NCBI GenBank assembly: GCA_037962975.1
Contig: CM075676.1
Span: 28,391,001 to 28,455,000, forward strand
Source of the DNA: Clitoria ternatea
Lineage: Eukaryota; Streptophyta; Magnoliopsida; Fabales; Fabaceae
Direction of reading: 5' to 3'
DNA: 64,000 nt
Under the pieces are notes generated by a model. It made no database searches and was not told the origin of the DNA. It saw only the letters and a list, made by a program, of their open reading frames with translations. The translations under genes were made by a program, and so were the position numbers. Position 1 is the stretch's first letter, and the number at the start of each line of letters is the position of its first letter. Shown piece after piece: positions 34,875-47,890 of this stretch.

Positions 34875-37212
34875 TGTAACATCCTAGGTTATTTTTGCAT
34901 TTATTTTTATTCAAACAATTACCTCTTACGATAAATTTTTTCTTTTCTTGAAAATTAATCGATATTTAGTGAAAAAGCATTTATTTTTTTTGACTTATTA
35001 AAGTGACAGCAGTCACAGTTAGATTAATTAAGTGAGGTTATGAAAAGAAAAGCAAGTTAATTTAAACACAACGGATGGGAGAAAGGGAATCAGGGCTTCT
35101 CGCTTGAGCGAGGCCCCTACTCGTCTAAGCGAGATTCCGGACTCTCACTTAAACGAGGTTTCTATTCGCTTGAGCGAATACCTTTCACACATCGGATTAT
35201 ACACAACATGCAACCGGACTCCCAAAATTTCACTCTAAAAATGGTTCAGTGAACCCAAGAGTCATTATAACTACCACGAAAGCATAAGTATTTTAAAATA
35301 TAGGTTTACATCTGGTCCGGTCTTAATTAAACACAACTAATAATAATACTAAGAAGTTCTTATACACACATATGACTCTATAGAGAGTCACTCGAAGTCA
35401 CTCGGACCCTGGCACCGTTCTCCCCCTTGGCGCGGCTCCATGGCTCCTTCCCTCTCCCTGTCTCTGGTTACTAAAAAAAAAGTGCAAGGGTGAGTGTTTG
35501 GTATTGTAATTAATTTAGAATGGAACTTAACAAATATACATGCATATTTATACATACACATCAAGCATCACTTGTAAGTAAGCATACCGAAACACAGTGT
35601 ATTACATACAGTAACTATATTAAACCAACTACACAATTCCATCACATTCATCACGATCACAACTGACTCTCATACAATCTGACTCCTAGTATCCGGATAC
35701 TAAAGGATTGGCCTTCAGCTGGGGGTCCTACTTGACACCCCGTAAACCCTGCTTGGTTCACCGAGTCTTGCTTGACTCTCCACCTCGACCACTGGGTCCT
35801 ACTTGACCACTGGGTAGCTCAACTGGGCACGAAAACCATGGGAGCCGGAAATGAGGGGCTATCATATACCGTCGGCCATCCCATACCACATAATCATTCA
35901 ACAGTTTACCTTTCACATAATAATATCAATTCCTCATCACTCGGGTAGCCTGCTTGCTAACCCGACATCACATAACACTGATCATTTCATATCAGATATC
36001 ACAAGATCATACATGATAAACTCATCCACACCCGATCCTCCATTAATTAATGTACACAGCCACACATGCATAAGCATAAACACACAACTACGTTTAGCAA
36101 CATTTTCCTTAACCTGTTTACGTTACTTCAATGACCTGTTTAAGAAGCGAGTCCTATTCTAATTAATTATAACCCGAACACCCCCCTTACATTGGTTCCA
36201 CGCTTCGATGATCTGTTCTCTGTGTCGATTCCTTCCTCTAAGCACTGGTTCGCAGTCTCAACTCCGTCACTCAGTCTTCCGTTGCTTAGCCTACTACCTA
36301 CGGATCATAAAGTACAGCTCGTCACTTCAACGCCTATAGTTCATGGACAGCATTTGGGCTCACACTCACCAGAGGAGTGGAGAACAGCCACGAATATAGC
36401 CATGCATGGCTCTTAACAGCCAAAGAATAAAAGGAATAAGGGAATCACAATTAGAACAGATCAGTAGACTCACCTTGAAGCCTCGATCACAGGAATGGGG
36501 TTCAATTGAAGTTTAGACACAAATGAAGTCCCTCTCCAGCGCATGCAAATCAGCGTTAAGAGAGGAGAGAAAAATGAAAGAGAAGGAATAGACCAACAGC
36601 AAAGGTAACTTGTAAATAATGAAGAGGGAAGGAAGAGAATCTCCTTATATATATATGTATAGCTCATGGGCAAGATCGTCTTTTCCTTTATTTTATTTGT
36701 ATTCTCACTAAATTTAATTAATTTCACTATATTGAACTATTGCATAGTTATCAAATCAATTACACTTATTTATTCCCTCAATGTTTAATTATTCACAATT
36801 CTCTAATACTTCGCAAGAGTATAGGCCCAATATGAATATCGGCCCCCGACGTCCTAACTTAGTGTTCATACCTCGGAAATCCGAGCTATAACCTGAGAGA
36901 TCGGATACCTCATCCGTGCTCACCTCTTGGTTACCTACATCCGTTGTTTTAGTCATTATGAGGTTAATCCGGGCTATGACTCCGTGTGAGGCGCTCTCCT
37001 CACAACGGTTCGGACCAAACCTCCTGGCCCTGTCCGCTCTCCTCTTACACTCCCGATCTTTAACTCCGCCTGCTCGCGCTTCAGATACCGACCTCGACAC
37101 CGGCTTTCTTATCTTTGGCTAAGACAGAATAAATATTAAATAAAACTTCTAAAACATTTACTAATCATTTCCCATTTCTTATAATTCTCATTAAAACATC
37201 AGGGATGTTACA
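34875..37212 (-). repeat. 5' LTR of element B
   Basis: Bounded by TGTAACATCC and GATGTTACA. The TATA-like run is at 36,643-36,657 and the U5 palindrome array at 35,099-35,178, about 225-300 bp from the primer site. Transcription would start near 36,620 and run leftwards. Confidence 0.93.
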
Positions 37213-37217
37213 ATTTA

Positions 37218-38916
37218 AGCATCCCATGCTATATCAATTTGCATCTCATGCATATACTCACATTATCATCACATATCCTACTACATATCATGCATAGGAA
37301 TCACAACAAATTCACAAATACAATATATATATATATATATATCTCATGCCAAATTCAATATCAATAATATATGAACAGAAAATATCATAACACAATTATG
37401 TCACACATATTATATATTCAGGATTTCTTACTAATAATAACAATACTATCCCGAAACCGTTCATAAACTATGTATTTAAAATATAAACGCTCCCCCTACC
37501 TGGAATCCTTGATTTCAAAACTTGAACGCTCCCCGAACGATCCGAGTCAATCACTGATTTAAACTCGTGCTACTGTTCAAGCATAATATCTCCCAATCAA
37601 GACCTCAAAACCAAGATCCCAACGGTCAGTACCTAGAACCACGTCTCAGAAACCTCATACGAAAATTTCTGCCTGATCGAACGGTTAACGAATCGGAAAT
37701 GGCAGTTTTCACGAAGCTAGTCAGAATTCCTGTGAACTAGAATAGGGTCACGGTTTGAACATGATTTCTCCACCTACAGATGTCAAAATGAAAATATGAA
37801 CGGTGAAAATGTATAGGAGGATGTTGGAAACACATTCTCAAAGTTTTAGGTCGATCCAACGGTGGTATTGACGGAGATCATTGATGGAAGTACGCTGGTC
37901 CAGAAACTCTGCACTCTTTTCTCTCTTCTTTTTTCTCTCTCTATGGCTGCGGGTTATGATATTAAAATGATAAGTGATGGGTTGTAGTTATGCATGGGAA
38001 AGGAGTTTAGGAGAGGAGGACATGTGGTAAAATTGCTGAACAAGGGGTGAGGCTGATTGGAACAAGTGGCCCTTGGTGTTGCAAGCTTATTGGACCATGT
38101 TGCATGAAGTAGTTGAGTTATCCAGCTTTGCACGTAACTTTGTGTGAGATTTTAAGGTTTGATTCATGATGAATTTGGAAATTGTCTGAACATAAAAGTT
38201 GTAGAACTTTTTGTTCTCTTTAAATCCATATAAAGAACAAACACATACATCAAGAATTGGGTGAGATATGGTCAAAATACGACAGGATGCTCTAATCATC
38301 TTTGAATCAGGTATGTGCTCAGAAATAAATTCACCAAAAATTATCCTTTGAGAATTGGGTTTCGTGCCCTTCATAATAATTGTATATAATTTCAATAAAA
38401 ATATATACCAAAAATAATTAAGTAATTTGAGTTCCAGACAAGGGAGATACGTAATTTTTTCTACAGGCAGTCAGTATCAAAATGAAACAGTCCAGCGGTT
38501 CTATATTTTTATTAAACTGTACCAATCTAGCAAGAATAAGCCCTCAAGGTCTTCATAAAAACGTATATAATTTTTTTACGGAGATTTTGACACCAAGTTT
38601 GTAAGAAACGGAGGTCATATGAGAGAGTTATGAATTTCTGAACGAACCATGCGTAGGATAAAAACGTTAATAATCATGTTTCTAAGATGGATTTACTTAA
38701 TCCTTGAGTTTGAGCATGAGAGAGTGAGAATTTGGGATAGAGCCTACAAATAGAGATTAAAGATATCTTCAAAACAAAGTGAACAAGACTAGAATCATTC
38801 CAATTAAGCATCATTTGAGAAAATTAGACCCGAAATACCAAAGGCGCGCAGGAAAAGAATAAGCCACCGAGCCTTAATGAGTTATTTTCTAAAATTTTCA
38901 AATTTAGGATGTTATA
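37218..38916 (-). repeat. Element C 3' LTR, U3 part (right of element B)
   Basis: It follows the second ATTTA and ends GGATGTTATA at 38,916, next to the internal region. Positions about 38,130-38,660 align collinearly with about 49,150-49,650 in element E. A short (TA)n lies at 37,324-37,342. The 102-codon open frame at 38,087-38,395 has no recognisable product. Confidence 0.85.
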
Positions 38917-38970
38917 ATTCTCCCCTCCTACAAAAATTTCATCCTCGAAATTTAAAAATAAAGACATACC

Positions 38971-41694
38971 TCAATGAAATAACTCGGGATATTGTTGCCT
39001 CATAGCATCTTCACGTTCCCAAGTGTACATAGTACATTGATCCTGTTGCCATGCGACTTTGACCAACTGAACATTTTTGCTTCTCAAGCGGTTCACATAT
39101 CTATCCACTATACCAGTAGGCTTAATTATAGTGGTCAAGTTCTCTTTGATCTCAACATCATCATCTGGCATTTCATGAGTAGGATCTGACAAGTACTTTC
39201 TTAATTGAGAAACATGAAATATATTATGCAAATTTGACAAATGAGGAGGCAGTGCTATCTGATAAGCCACAGGGCCAACTCTTTTCAACCCTTCATAGGG
39301 TCCAATATACCTCAGGCTTAGTTTTCGACTTTTTAATGCTCTTCCAATACCCTTACTAGGAGAAACTTTTAGAAATACTCTATCACCAACCTGAAACTCA
39401 AGCGGTTTCGTCCGCTTATCATAATAACTTTTCTAACGATCTTGGGATGCTTTCATTTTCTCTTTGATCATCTGTATTTGCTCAGAAGTCTGCTGCACAA
39501 TCTCAGGGCCCAACATCAGACTCTCACCAGTCTCTGACCAACAAAGAGGTGTTTGACACTTCCTACCATATAAAGCCTCATATGAAGCCATACCAATGCT
39601 ACTATGATAACTATTATTATAAGCAAATTCAATCAATGGAAGATACTGCTCCCAGCCACCACCATGCTCTAGCACACAGGACCTCAATAAGTCCTCTAAA
39701 CTCTGAATGGTACGTTCAGACTGCCCATCTATCTGGGGATGATAGGCCGAGCTCAATCGAAGCTTCGAGCCTAACTCCTGATGTAAACTTCCCCAAAATC
39801 GGGTTGGATCTCTATCCGACATAATAGAAGATGACACACCATGCAGTCGAACGATCTCACCAATATACAACTGTGCTAGTCTCTGCAAAGGGTAACTCAT
39901 ATTAATAGGCAGGAAATATACAGACTTCGTTAACCGATCCACAATAACCCAGATAGCGTCATGACCACTACGAGTCCTGGGTAATCCTATCACGAAATCC
40001 ATGGCAATAGCATCCCATTTTCATACAGGAATCTCAAGAGGCTGTAAACCACCAGATGGTTTCTGATGTTCAACCTTTGCTTTCTGGCAGATAATACAAT
40101 GAGCTACATAATCAACCACATCTTTTTTCAATCCAAGCCACCAGAAATGCAGTTTCAGATTATGGTACGTCTTTGTAGTACCAGGATGAATACTCAACAT
40201 ACTTTTATGAGCTTCATCAAGTACCATTTTTCTCAAATCACCAGAATCAGGCACATAAACCCGGCCTTTCACTCGCCAAATACCGTCAGAACCTTGTGAT
40301 AAAAACAAGTCTTTGCCACTAGCCTGAGTTTCTTTCATCTCTGCTAGATAAGCATCAGTTAATTGTTGAGTATACACCAACTTTAAGAACTCATTGGCTA
40401 TTGTCAAAGTACCAAAAGTCACTTTCTGAGGCGAAGAAACATCCATATGCAGATTCATATCTCTGAATTGTTCAAGAAACTCCATCTCTTTAACCATCAT
40501 CACTGCCATATGAATAGATTTACGGCTTAAGGCATCAGCTACAACATTCGCCTTTTCCAGATGGTATTTCAAATCAAAATCATAGTCTTTCAAAAATTCA
40601 ATCCATCTCATCTGCCTCATATTCAGTTCTTTCTGATCAAACAGACATTTTAAACTTTTATGGTCACTATACACTTCAAATCTAGAGCCATAAAGATAAT
40701 GCCTCCAAATTTTCAGTGCAAAGACCACAGCTGCAAGCTCCAGATCATGTGTAGGATAATTTTTTTCATGTGGTCGCAATTGTCTCGAAGCATAAGCAAT
40801 TACCTTACCCTTCTGCATTAATACACACCCAAGGCCCAATTTGGATGCATCACAATAAACCACTAAATTTTCCTGCAGATTAGGCAATGCCAGCACAGGA
40901 GTAGAAGTCAATCTAGCCTTCAATTCTTAGAAACTTTGTTCACATTCAGAAGACCACACAAAAGGAACATTCTTTCGGGTTAGCTTGGTCAATGGCAATA
41001 CAATTTTAGAGAATCCTTCAATGAATCTCCGATAATAACCAGCTAAACCCATAAAACTTCTGACCTCAGTAACAGACTTAGGTTTCTCCCAAGCCATAAC
41101 AGCTTCAATTTTTTAAGGATCAACAGATACACCTTCACTAGAAATAACATAACCCAAAAATTGAATATTGTCCATCCAGAATTCACACTTAGAGAGTTTA
41201 GCAAACAGTTGCTTCTCTTTCAATACTTGAAGTACCAAATGAAGATACTTTTCATGCTCCTCATAAGACTTAGAATAAATTAGAATATCGTCAATAAATA
41301 CTACCACAAACCGGTCCAGATAAGGATGGAAGATATTGTTCATATAGTTCATGAACACAGTTGGAGCATTAGTCACACCAAACGACATCACCACATATTC
41401 ATAATGACCATATCGGGTCATGAACGTCGTCTTAGGAACATCAGCAGCTTTAACTCGGATCTGATGGTATCCAGATCGCAAATCAATCTTTGAAAAGACT
41501 AAATCACCACGCAACTGATCAATCAAATCATTAATTCTAGGCAATGGATATTTATTTTTGATTGTGAGCTTATTTAATTGGCGGTAATCAATACATAATC
41601 ACATACTGCCATCCTTTTTCTTAACAAGTAACATCGGAGCACCCCACGGTAATATACTAGGCTGAATAAATTGTTTCTCAAGCAATTCATTAAC
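38971..41694 (-). pseudogene. Element C reverse transcriptase, RNase H, integrase and C-terminal domain, broken
   Basis: RT at 41,113-41,544 carries SKIDLRSGYHQIRV, and VVFIDDILIYS. RNase H and the integrase zinc region are at 40,021-40,923 (CDASKLGLGCVLMQ, ADALSRKS, CIICQKAKVEHQ). The integrase core is at 39,433-40,002 (MDFVIGLPRTRSG, DGQSERTIQSL; the box after the second Asp is shortened to SDRDPTRFWG). The tail at 38,971-39,288 ends QQYPELF. These pieces share a frame but are separated by stops. The sequence is clearly diverged from A and B, so C is another family of the same clade. Confidence 0.88.
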
Positions 41695-43381
41695 CTACTT
41701 CTTTAATTCAGCTAATTCAACTGGAGACATTCTATAAAGAGCTTTGGAAATTAGTTCAGCTCCAGGAATAAGATCAATAGAGAATTCCATTTCTCTATCA
41801 GGAGGAACACCAGGTACATCCTCTGGAAACACCTCAAAAAAATCATATACAACAGGGATATCATGGACTCTAGACCCATTCTTTCCATCAATCATATAAA
41901 ATAACATAAAAAACTGAGATATACCTTGAATTTCATAATTATCGGCATTCTGATTAGGAAAGATCACCCGTCGGTTCTGACAATCAACTAGGACTCTATT
42001 GGTTGATAGCCAATCCATACCGAGAACAAGTCAAGACCTCTCAAAGGTAGACATATCAAATCAGCCATAAAACTCCTATCACCCAAAGTGAAGGATACAT
42101 TTTCACACATCATAGAAGTCCATAGTTTCGCACTAGTCGGGTTAGACACATTCAATGCTTGATTCATAGCAATAACAGGTAATCTCATACGCATCACACA
42201 ATCATTAGAAATAAAAGAATGAGTTGCACCAGAGTCAAACACCATATTAAGGATAGTATCCCCAATTAAACACTTACTCTGAACAAGATCATTGGCTTGG
42301 GCAGCCTCCTCAGCAGTAATGGCATAAACTCTGCCCGCAACTGGTGAATTAGAAGTTCCAGCTCGATTATTTCTAGGAATTATAGAATTATTACCACGTC
42401 CACCATTTCCTCTGCCTCCTCTATTACCGTTTCCACGGCCTCGTCCTCGGAACCTCCACGGTTTACACTTGAATTAGAATCAGTTTGTTGCAAAAGAGGA
42501 CAGTTAGGACGAATATGTCCTTTTTTATTGCAATTATAACAAATAACCTCTTCTTCTTTATCACAGTTTCTGGCATAATGATCACCACCACATCTGAAAC
42601 ATTTGACGTCCCTCGGACGACTCACAGAACGACCACCAGAGTTTCCTCGACCTCTGGATTTAGAGGATGATCCACCTCTAACAAACTTCCCTTGCTTTTT
42701 GAAACTGATAGGTGGTAACTTTGAAGAACTATCAGATCTACTGCTTGATCCAGTAGAAGCTTTGTCATCTTCTTCATAAATTCAACATTTATTAACAAGA
42801 ATAGGAAAGCTCCTGATTTCTTGGTGTCGGAAAGCCTTCTTGATTTTTGGTCTCAGACCACTCTCAAATTTAATACACTTAGAGCCTTCAGTACCCGATA
42901 GCTGAAAAGGAGGATAAAATATACAGAGTGCTTTAAATTTTGCTGCATACTCTTCCACACTAAAACTGTCCTGTCTGAGCTCCATAAATTCTAGTTCTTT
43001 TCTGCTTCTTACAGTGTCAGGGAAATATTTCTCAAGAAAGTACACATTGAAATTCTCCCAAATTAATTCAGTTCCCGTAGCTATCATCCTAGCTTTTGTC
43101 ATTCTCCACCGATTTTCAGCTTCTTTACGAAGCATAAACACAGCATATTCGACTTTCTGTGCCTCAGTGCACTGCAAACTATCAAAGATCCTTTCTAAGT
43201 TTTGAATCCATGCATAAGCTTGATCAGGATAAAAGCCTTCATGAAATTCAGTGGGTTTACGCTTCAAGAAGCAGTCCAGACTATGATTATTTACTGGTGG
43301 AGGCTGATTCTGCCTCTCTAGAATATCAGTAAAATGCTAAAATGCAGTAGCCATGTCATCCATACCATGAGGGTCAGCCAT
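41695..43381 (-). pseudogene. Element C gag and protease, broken
   Basis: An ATG at 43,381 opens gag and is soon interrupted by a stop. The capsid region is at 42,782-43,267 (NVYFLEKYFPDTVRSRKE, YAAKFKALCIFYPPF). Zinc knuckles CFRCGGDHYARNC and CYNCNKKGHIRPNC are at 42,380-42,625. Protease (DSGATHSFI) is at 41,988-42,245, with frame changes at about 42,300-42,400 and near 42,000, where MDWLSTNR begins in another frame. Confidence 0.87.
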
Positions 43382-43546
43382 TTCTTATCCTGAAAATAAT
43401 CACCATACTTTAGTACCTCTCATGGATAAGAATGCAATTTATTCATAGTTGATTTCCTCAACCATAATACTTAATAACCATAATATGATTTCACTCAATT
43501 CATAGCATTTAGTAACTTAACCTTGGCCTTGGAACTTTTTAAGTCT

Positions 43547-43558
43547 GCTCTCATACCA
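43547..43558 (-). other. Decayed primer-binding site of element C
   Basis: GCTCTCATACCA differs by one base from the GCTCTGATACCA seen in element B and lies three bases from the LTR start at 43,562. Confidence 0.75.
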
Positions 43559-43561
43559 AAA

Positions 43562-44087
43562 TAAAACATCCTAATATTTAAATCTAAGTTTCTAAAACCT
43601 AAATAAATTTTTCACGAATTACTTCAATTTCAAAATAGAATTTTGAAGCAGTACAATAACACTGTCATCACTACATCAACCTTTTAATGTGCAGTTCATC
43701 ATCACATAACCTACCCATTTATGCAATGCAATATTTTCATGGATATATCAAATATCACACACATTTATATATATGGTGGGACCAACCAGGGTCTCCACAA
43801 TACAACATCATCATCCACCATAACAACAAACATATGCTCAAAATAGGTCTAGGCTTCCAGCTGAAGCTGTCAGTTACCTATTCAACTAAGCATTTATATA
43901 TACACATATATGTACACACAACAAAACAGGTATGCGCAGGAGCCGGCCAAGGCTACTACAAAACTACTATATACATTATATACAATATATATATAGTATT
44001 CCACGCTCGATCTTGGCGACCTCTCACCAATCTCCGTCACGTCCTAAGTCCACTGTAAAAATATCCACAAATAGGGGTGAACATATA
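43562..44087 (-). repeat. Element C 5' LTR, visible part
   Basis: It matches 26,899-27,427 with about 17 differences in 526 bp, then stops abruptly at the TGTAACATCCC start of element D. The open frame at 43,687-44,058 is the LTR copy of 27,064-27,357. Confidence 0.87.
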
Positions 44088-44819
44088 TGTAACATCCCAA
44101 TTTTTTAATAATGTACCGGGTGAATAAAGCCATTAAAATAATAAATTCAGAAGTGGGAATTTGTTTACTAATTACCATTAACTTAATTAATCAAAGGGTG
44201 TGCTGATTAAAAAGGGCGATTAGCTGTAGCAGGTGCTGATGGGACTGGGTGACGTGAGCAGACTGCTCCTCACATTTTCCCACCCCACTATTCCTTTCCC
44301 TCATGCATGTGTTTATAATTGGACGATGGCCTTCCTTGCCATTCGTTCTTTAGAATTCCCTACGAGTTTCTTCTTCTTCTTCCTTCTTCTCTTTCTCTCT
44401 TGTTCTTCTCTTCTCCTTCTCTGCTCTCTGTTTCATTCCCTGTTGCGGAAGCCAAGTGACGGTGCTGCAGAGGAGTCAGAGCTCCCTCATACGGGTAGAG
44501 GACGAGCGTCGAAGCAGAAGCAGAAACAGCCTTTGCACCACACGTGGAGGACAGTAGCATTCAAGTAAAGGCTAAGCGAGTGGAAGCGTTGAGTGAAGCA
44601 GCAAGGAAGAGAACCAACACCAAAGCAGAAAAGTCTCTCGGAGTCTCGTAGTTGGTAGGGGGAGTACCTTACATGTTAAATGCATGGGTTAGGAATAGGT
44701 TTCGAGTGTTGATAATAGTGGTTCTATATCCTGTTGTATAATATGCTTGCATGTGGAATACCCGAGTGTAAGATAAGTGAGAGTGAATGTTGCATGTTAT
44801 TATCGTCCTTGAAGATGCA

Positions 44820-45065
44820 TGCGTTGTTTGAGTTTCGATACCACAGAACCCGATTGCATGTTATGTTGTGTTGATTGGAATGCTTTGTTGAATCTGTTCA
44901 TGTTCATATGGATGCATGCGTTGGTTAAGTTCTGACACTGTTGTATACCGATTGCATGTTATGTTGTGTTGATTAGAATGCTTGTTTGAGCCTGTTAATC
45001 TTCATATGGATGCATGCGTTGATTAAGTTCTGACACTGCTGTATACCGAGTGCATGTTATGCTTG
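44820..45065 (+). repeat. About 98-bp tandem repeat, 2.5 copies, in the D LTR
   Basis: The word CGATTGCATGTTATGTTGTG recurs at 44,851 and 44,949, and a variant occurs at 45,047, each 98 bp apart, with GGATGCATGCGTT between them. Confidence 0.75.
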
Positions 45066-45595
45066 AGATGATGAGAATGCTTATAGAAGTTTGATATTAA
45101 TTGACACCGATTGCATTGGACTCATATGTTGCTATTGGAGCTATGATGATGATTGCATGGAAGTATGTGTGTGTTAGATTAATATGTGGAGTCCTGAAAA
45201 TGCGTATTACTGATTGCATGTGAAATATGTATAACTGAATGAAAGGTTGTGTGCATGAATTCTATATTGTGTGATGAATCCGCGTGTGGCGCATGGGATG
45301 CGTTGTGCTGGGAGCATGTAGTGTGGGACACTACCATCGGTTATTAAGCGTGGGATGCTGTAAAATCCTTGAGTGGGACTCAAGGTAGCCCTCGAGTGGG
45401 ACTCGGGCTGCCTGTGAACACCTCTGTTGGCGCTGAGAGCGTTGGTGTCACCTGTGGGCAAACAGTTGGGTACCTGTAAAACGGCTAAGCAGCTGGGAGC
45501 TGAAATGATAGCTGAGAGCTATGTACAAAAGGCTGAGAGCCTACGTTACAATGTCAGAACCGATTACACACGAATGCGGAACCGAGTGAATACTC

Positions 45596-45620
45596 TATAT
45601 ATATATATATATATATATAT
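45596..45620. repeat. (TA)n microsatellite
   Basis: A TA run of about 25 bases inside the D LTR. Confidence 0.9.
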
Positions 45621-46333
45621 TCCTACTGATGCTGTGAGGAATTAATTATGCATGTGATGATGCTAGTAAGACGACGTATATTCATGACTGAGTGCATTAT
45701 TCCGTGTGCATGTGCTGTTAATGCTGACTGAGATCTACTCTATAAATGTATGTTATGTTGTTGAAGAACTGTGAATATATGACCAAGTGAGAATTTTGTA
45801 CCCTGATTGATAAATGTTCTATAGATGCGTTCTGATTCATGGTCCTTAATATCATGTCACGGATTGTTGTATGTTAATATTATTGAGTTGATGTGTGTAA
45901 AGAGCCGAGTGACAACTGGGGGATTCCGATCGGTAAGGATCTTGTGTGTGTTCTGGATTGATCAGTAAAACTCTGACCTTTATTGTTGCCACGTATGATT
46001 GTTGTCGTAACCTGGATCGCGACCGCGCGGCGAACAAGAGAGAATGGTGTAGAATGAAACAGGGAGTCGCCACCAACGTTTTTATCCATAGGAAAAACAT
46101 TGGAAAAAAAACTACTAAGTTCAGTAAAGCACTGGTTAAAAATTGAGATTCAAGTTCGGGAGTCGGTTACGAGTAGGGAAGGTATTAGCACCCTACATCG
46201 CCTGTCAAAAACAGTACCAAGATTGAAAAATGCGCAACCTGAATAGCCTTACAAAAGATGTTATATTTCTCCCCTTTTGTTGTTGTACTTTGTGTAAAAA
46301 CAGAAGGAACAAATCGAACAGACATGGAGTGTA

Positions 46334-46965
46334 GGTTAACAGGACGTCGCGTCCAAATTAACCCTGGCTTTGGTATAAAACAGGAAAAAAGAAGGATACT
46401 AACAAGACGTCACATCTAAATTAGTCATCCTCGAATCAAAATACGGGGTTAGAAACGGGAAGGGGATAAATAGGACGTCTAGTCCCAAGTACCCTGTTCC
46501 TTGTGGTGATGGCCTACCAAAGATAGGAGAAAATCAACAAGACGTCACGTCTAAATTGATTTTCATGGAATTTAATCAAAATATAGGAAGGGGATAAGCG
46601 AGACGTCTCGTCCCAAGTATCCCGTTCCTCATGGTGATGGTCTACTGGAAATAGGGGAAAATCAACAAGACGTCACGTCTAAATTAATTTTTATGGAATT
46701 TAAACAAGATACGAGGTTAGAAACAGGAAGGGGGTAAACGGGACGTCTTGTCCCAAGTATCCCGTTCCTTGTGGTGATGGCCTACCAATGATAGGAAAAA
46801 ATCAACAAGACGTCACGTCTAAATTGATTTTCATGGAATTTAATCAAAATATGGGAAGGGGATAAGCGGGACGTCTCGTCTCAAGTATCCCGTTCCTTAT
46901 GAATTATGGTGATGGTTTACTCAAATAAGGGAAAGTCAACAAGACGTCTCGTCTAAATTGATCTC
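46334..46965 (-). repeat. Array of ten GACGTC-centred hairpins in R-U5 of element E
   Basis: Type I hairpins lie at 46,334-46,363, 46,394-46,430, 46,529-46,564, 46,657-46,692, 46,798-46,831 and about 46,934-46,965. Type II lie at 46,458-46,500, 46,586-46,628, 46,726-46,768 and 46,854-46,896. After the first two units they alternate. Each has an outer stem, a small internal loop and an inner 5-bp stem around GACGTC. Outer arms differ between units yet stay complementary: GGTTAA/TTAACC in the first, GAAAATCAA/TTGATTTTC in the third. Type II arms are GGAAGGGGATA and TATCCCGTTCC (10 of 11 pairs). Confidence 0.85.
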
Positions 46966-47650
46966 TTTTGGATAAAATGATTCTTTTTTTTATTTTTTTA
47001 TTTTTTTAAAAAAGGTAAAAAAAAAGTAGTAAAAATTTATCAAAAAAAAAAAACTAGACGAAGAATACGCGGACTTACTAAGGTAAAAAAAAAAAGGGTA
47101 ATGTTTTTTGGTTGAAGATAATGTTGAGTTGTTAAAATTTCAATTAGACAAAATTTTGAAAATAACAGAAAGAAAAAACAGAAACTAAAAAGATAAAAAA
47201 ATCACATTTTGTCAAGCTTTGTTCGGGTGTCTTAAAAAAAATTACACTTTAACTATACGGTAAATGAATTATCGGGAAAAAGGAACAGTATACAGAGGAG
47301 GACTGATTCCTTGCGATAGGATTAATATTCTGGGCAATAAAATTATGATCGCAACTATCCCTCATACAATTTAAATTCGTACAGAAACAAAAACATACAC
47401 TAACAACTTGCACAATAACGTTGGGCAATAGATAAACAAAAAAAGTAACATGAGCAGAAATAGTAACAGAGATAGAGTGAAGATTCAAACATACATCACA
47501 ATATGCTACTGTAAAAACCAAATAATAACAACAATAGGCAACAGAATAGAGAGTCCAATACAACAATGCTAATCTGATCCTTATACAAAAATTTAATATT
47601 TTGAAAAATAGACACTGTTTTCACAAAATATATAATGTTCTTGCTCACTG
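46966..47650. other. A-rich part of the element E LTR
   Basis: Runs of A and T on the + strand at 46,985-47,100, then AT-rich DNA within R-U5. The 105-codon frame at 47,249-47,566 has no recognisable domain. Nothing else is seen. Confidence 0.5.
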
Positions 47651-47662
47651 ATTGAGTTCTTG

Positions 47663-47701
47663 CTCACTGTTGCTGTTGCTGTTGCTGCTGCTGTTGCTGC
47701 G
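47663..47701. repeat. (GTT/GCT)n short tandem repeat
   Basis: A run of TGTTGC and TGCTGC units, just downstream of the likely transcription start of element E on the sense strand. Confidence 0.85.
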
Positions 47702-47833
47702 AATTTCTACTGTCAAAAATCCGGAAGTACCTTTCAAAGCTCAAGAATGTTGAAATAATCTCTTCCCTATGAAATCTTTTCCAAACCTCTTAGAGAAAAA
47801 ATTTTCGAACCCCCCTTCTCCTGTACAGAGGGG

Positions 47834-47841
47834 TATTTATA
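47834..47841 (-). promoter_or_regulatory. TATA box of element E LTR
   Basis: CTATAAATACCCC on the - strand is the clearest TATA match in the LTR. Transcription would start near 47,805 and run leftwards through R-U5; in the 5' LTR this would enter the coding region. Confidence 0.65.
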
Positions 47842-47890
47842 GCCTCTGTTCCTTGCCCCCTTCTGTAAAAGAAAAACCGAAAGTGGAAGC

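Larger units (their letters stand above)
27858..37212 (-). mobile_element. Element B: Tekay/Del-type chromovirus, complete but inactivated
   Basis: LTRs at 27,858-30,193 and 34,875-37,212 (2,336 and 2,338 bp) flank the internal region. The target duplication ATTTA is at 27,853-27,857 and 37,213-37,217. An initiator-tRNA-Met-type primer site adjoins the right LTR, so transcription runs right to left. Its proteins closely match those of A, and the LTRs share several blocks, but the LTR is about 540 bp shorter. The LTR pair differs by roughly 1-1.5%. In-frame stops and a frameshift inactivate it. Confidence 0.93.
26899..44087 (-). mobile_element. Element C: old Tekay-type chromovirus, host of the nested insertions
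   Basis: The left (3') LTR is split by element B into 26,899-27,857 and 37,218-38,916. The coding region is 38,971-43,381. The right (5') LTR starts at 43,562 and is cut by element D at 44,088; its remainder would lie beyond this window. The first 526 bp of the right LTR match 26,899-27,427 with about 3% differences. Many stops and frame changes inactivate gag-pol. It is the oldest of B, C, D and E by both nesting and LTR divergence. Confidence 0.88.
44088..46002 (+). mobile_element. Element D: partial LTR of another Ty3-type element, cut by element E
   Basis: It begins TGTAACATCCC inside the LTR of C. It has no coding domains and is interrupted by element E at 46,003. GAGAGC/CTGAGAGC words and a 'GAGTGGGACTCAAGG' block resemble the reverse complement of 27,650-27,810 in the C LTR, so I place it on the + strand. 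The CT-rich stretch at 44,370-44,430 looks like an LTR start region. Whether D is a solo LTR or a whole element cannot be seen here. The 111-codon frame at 44,233-44,568 is low-complexity and not called. Confidence 0.65.
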
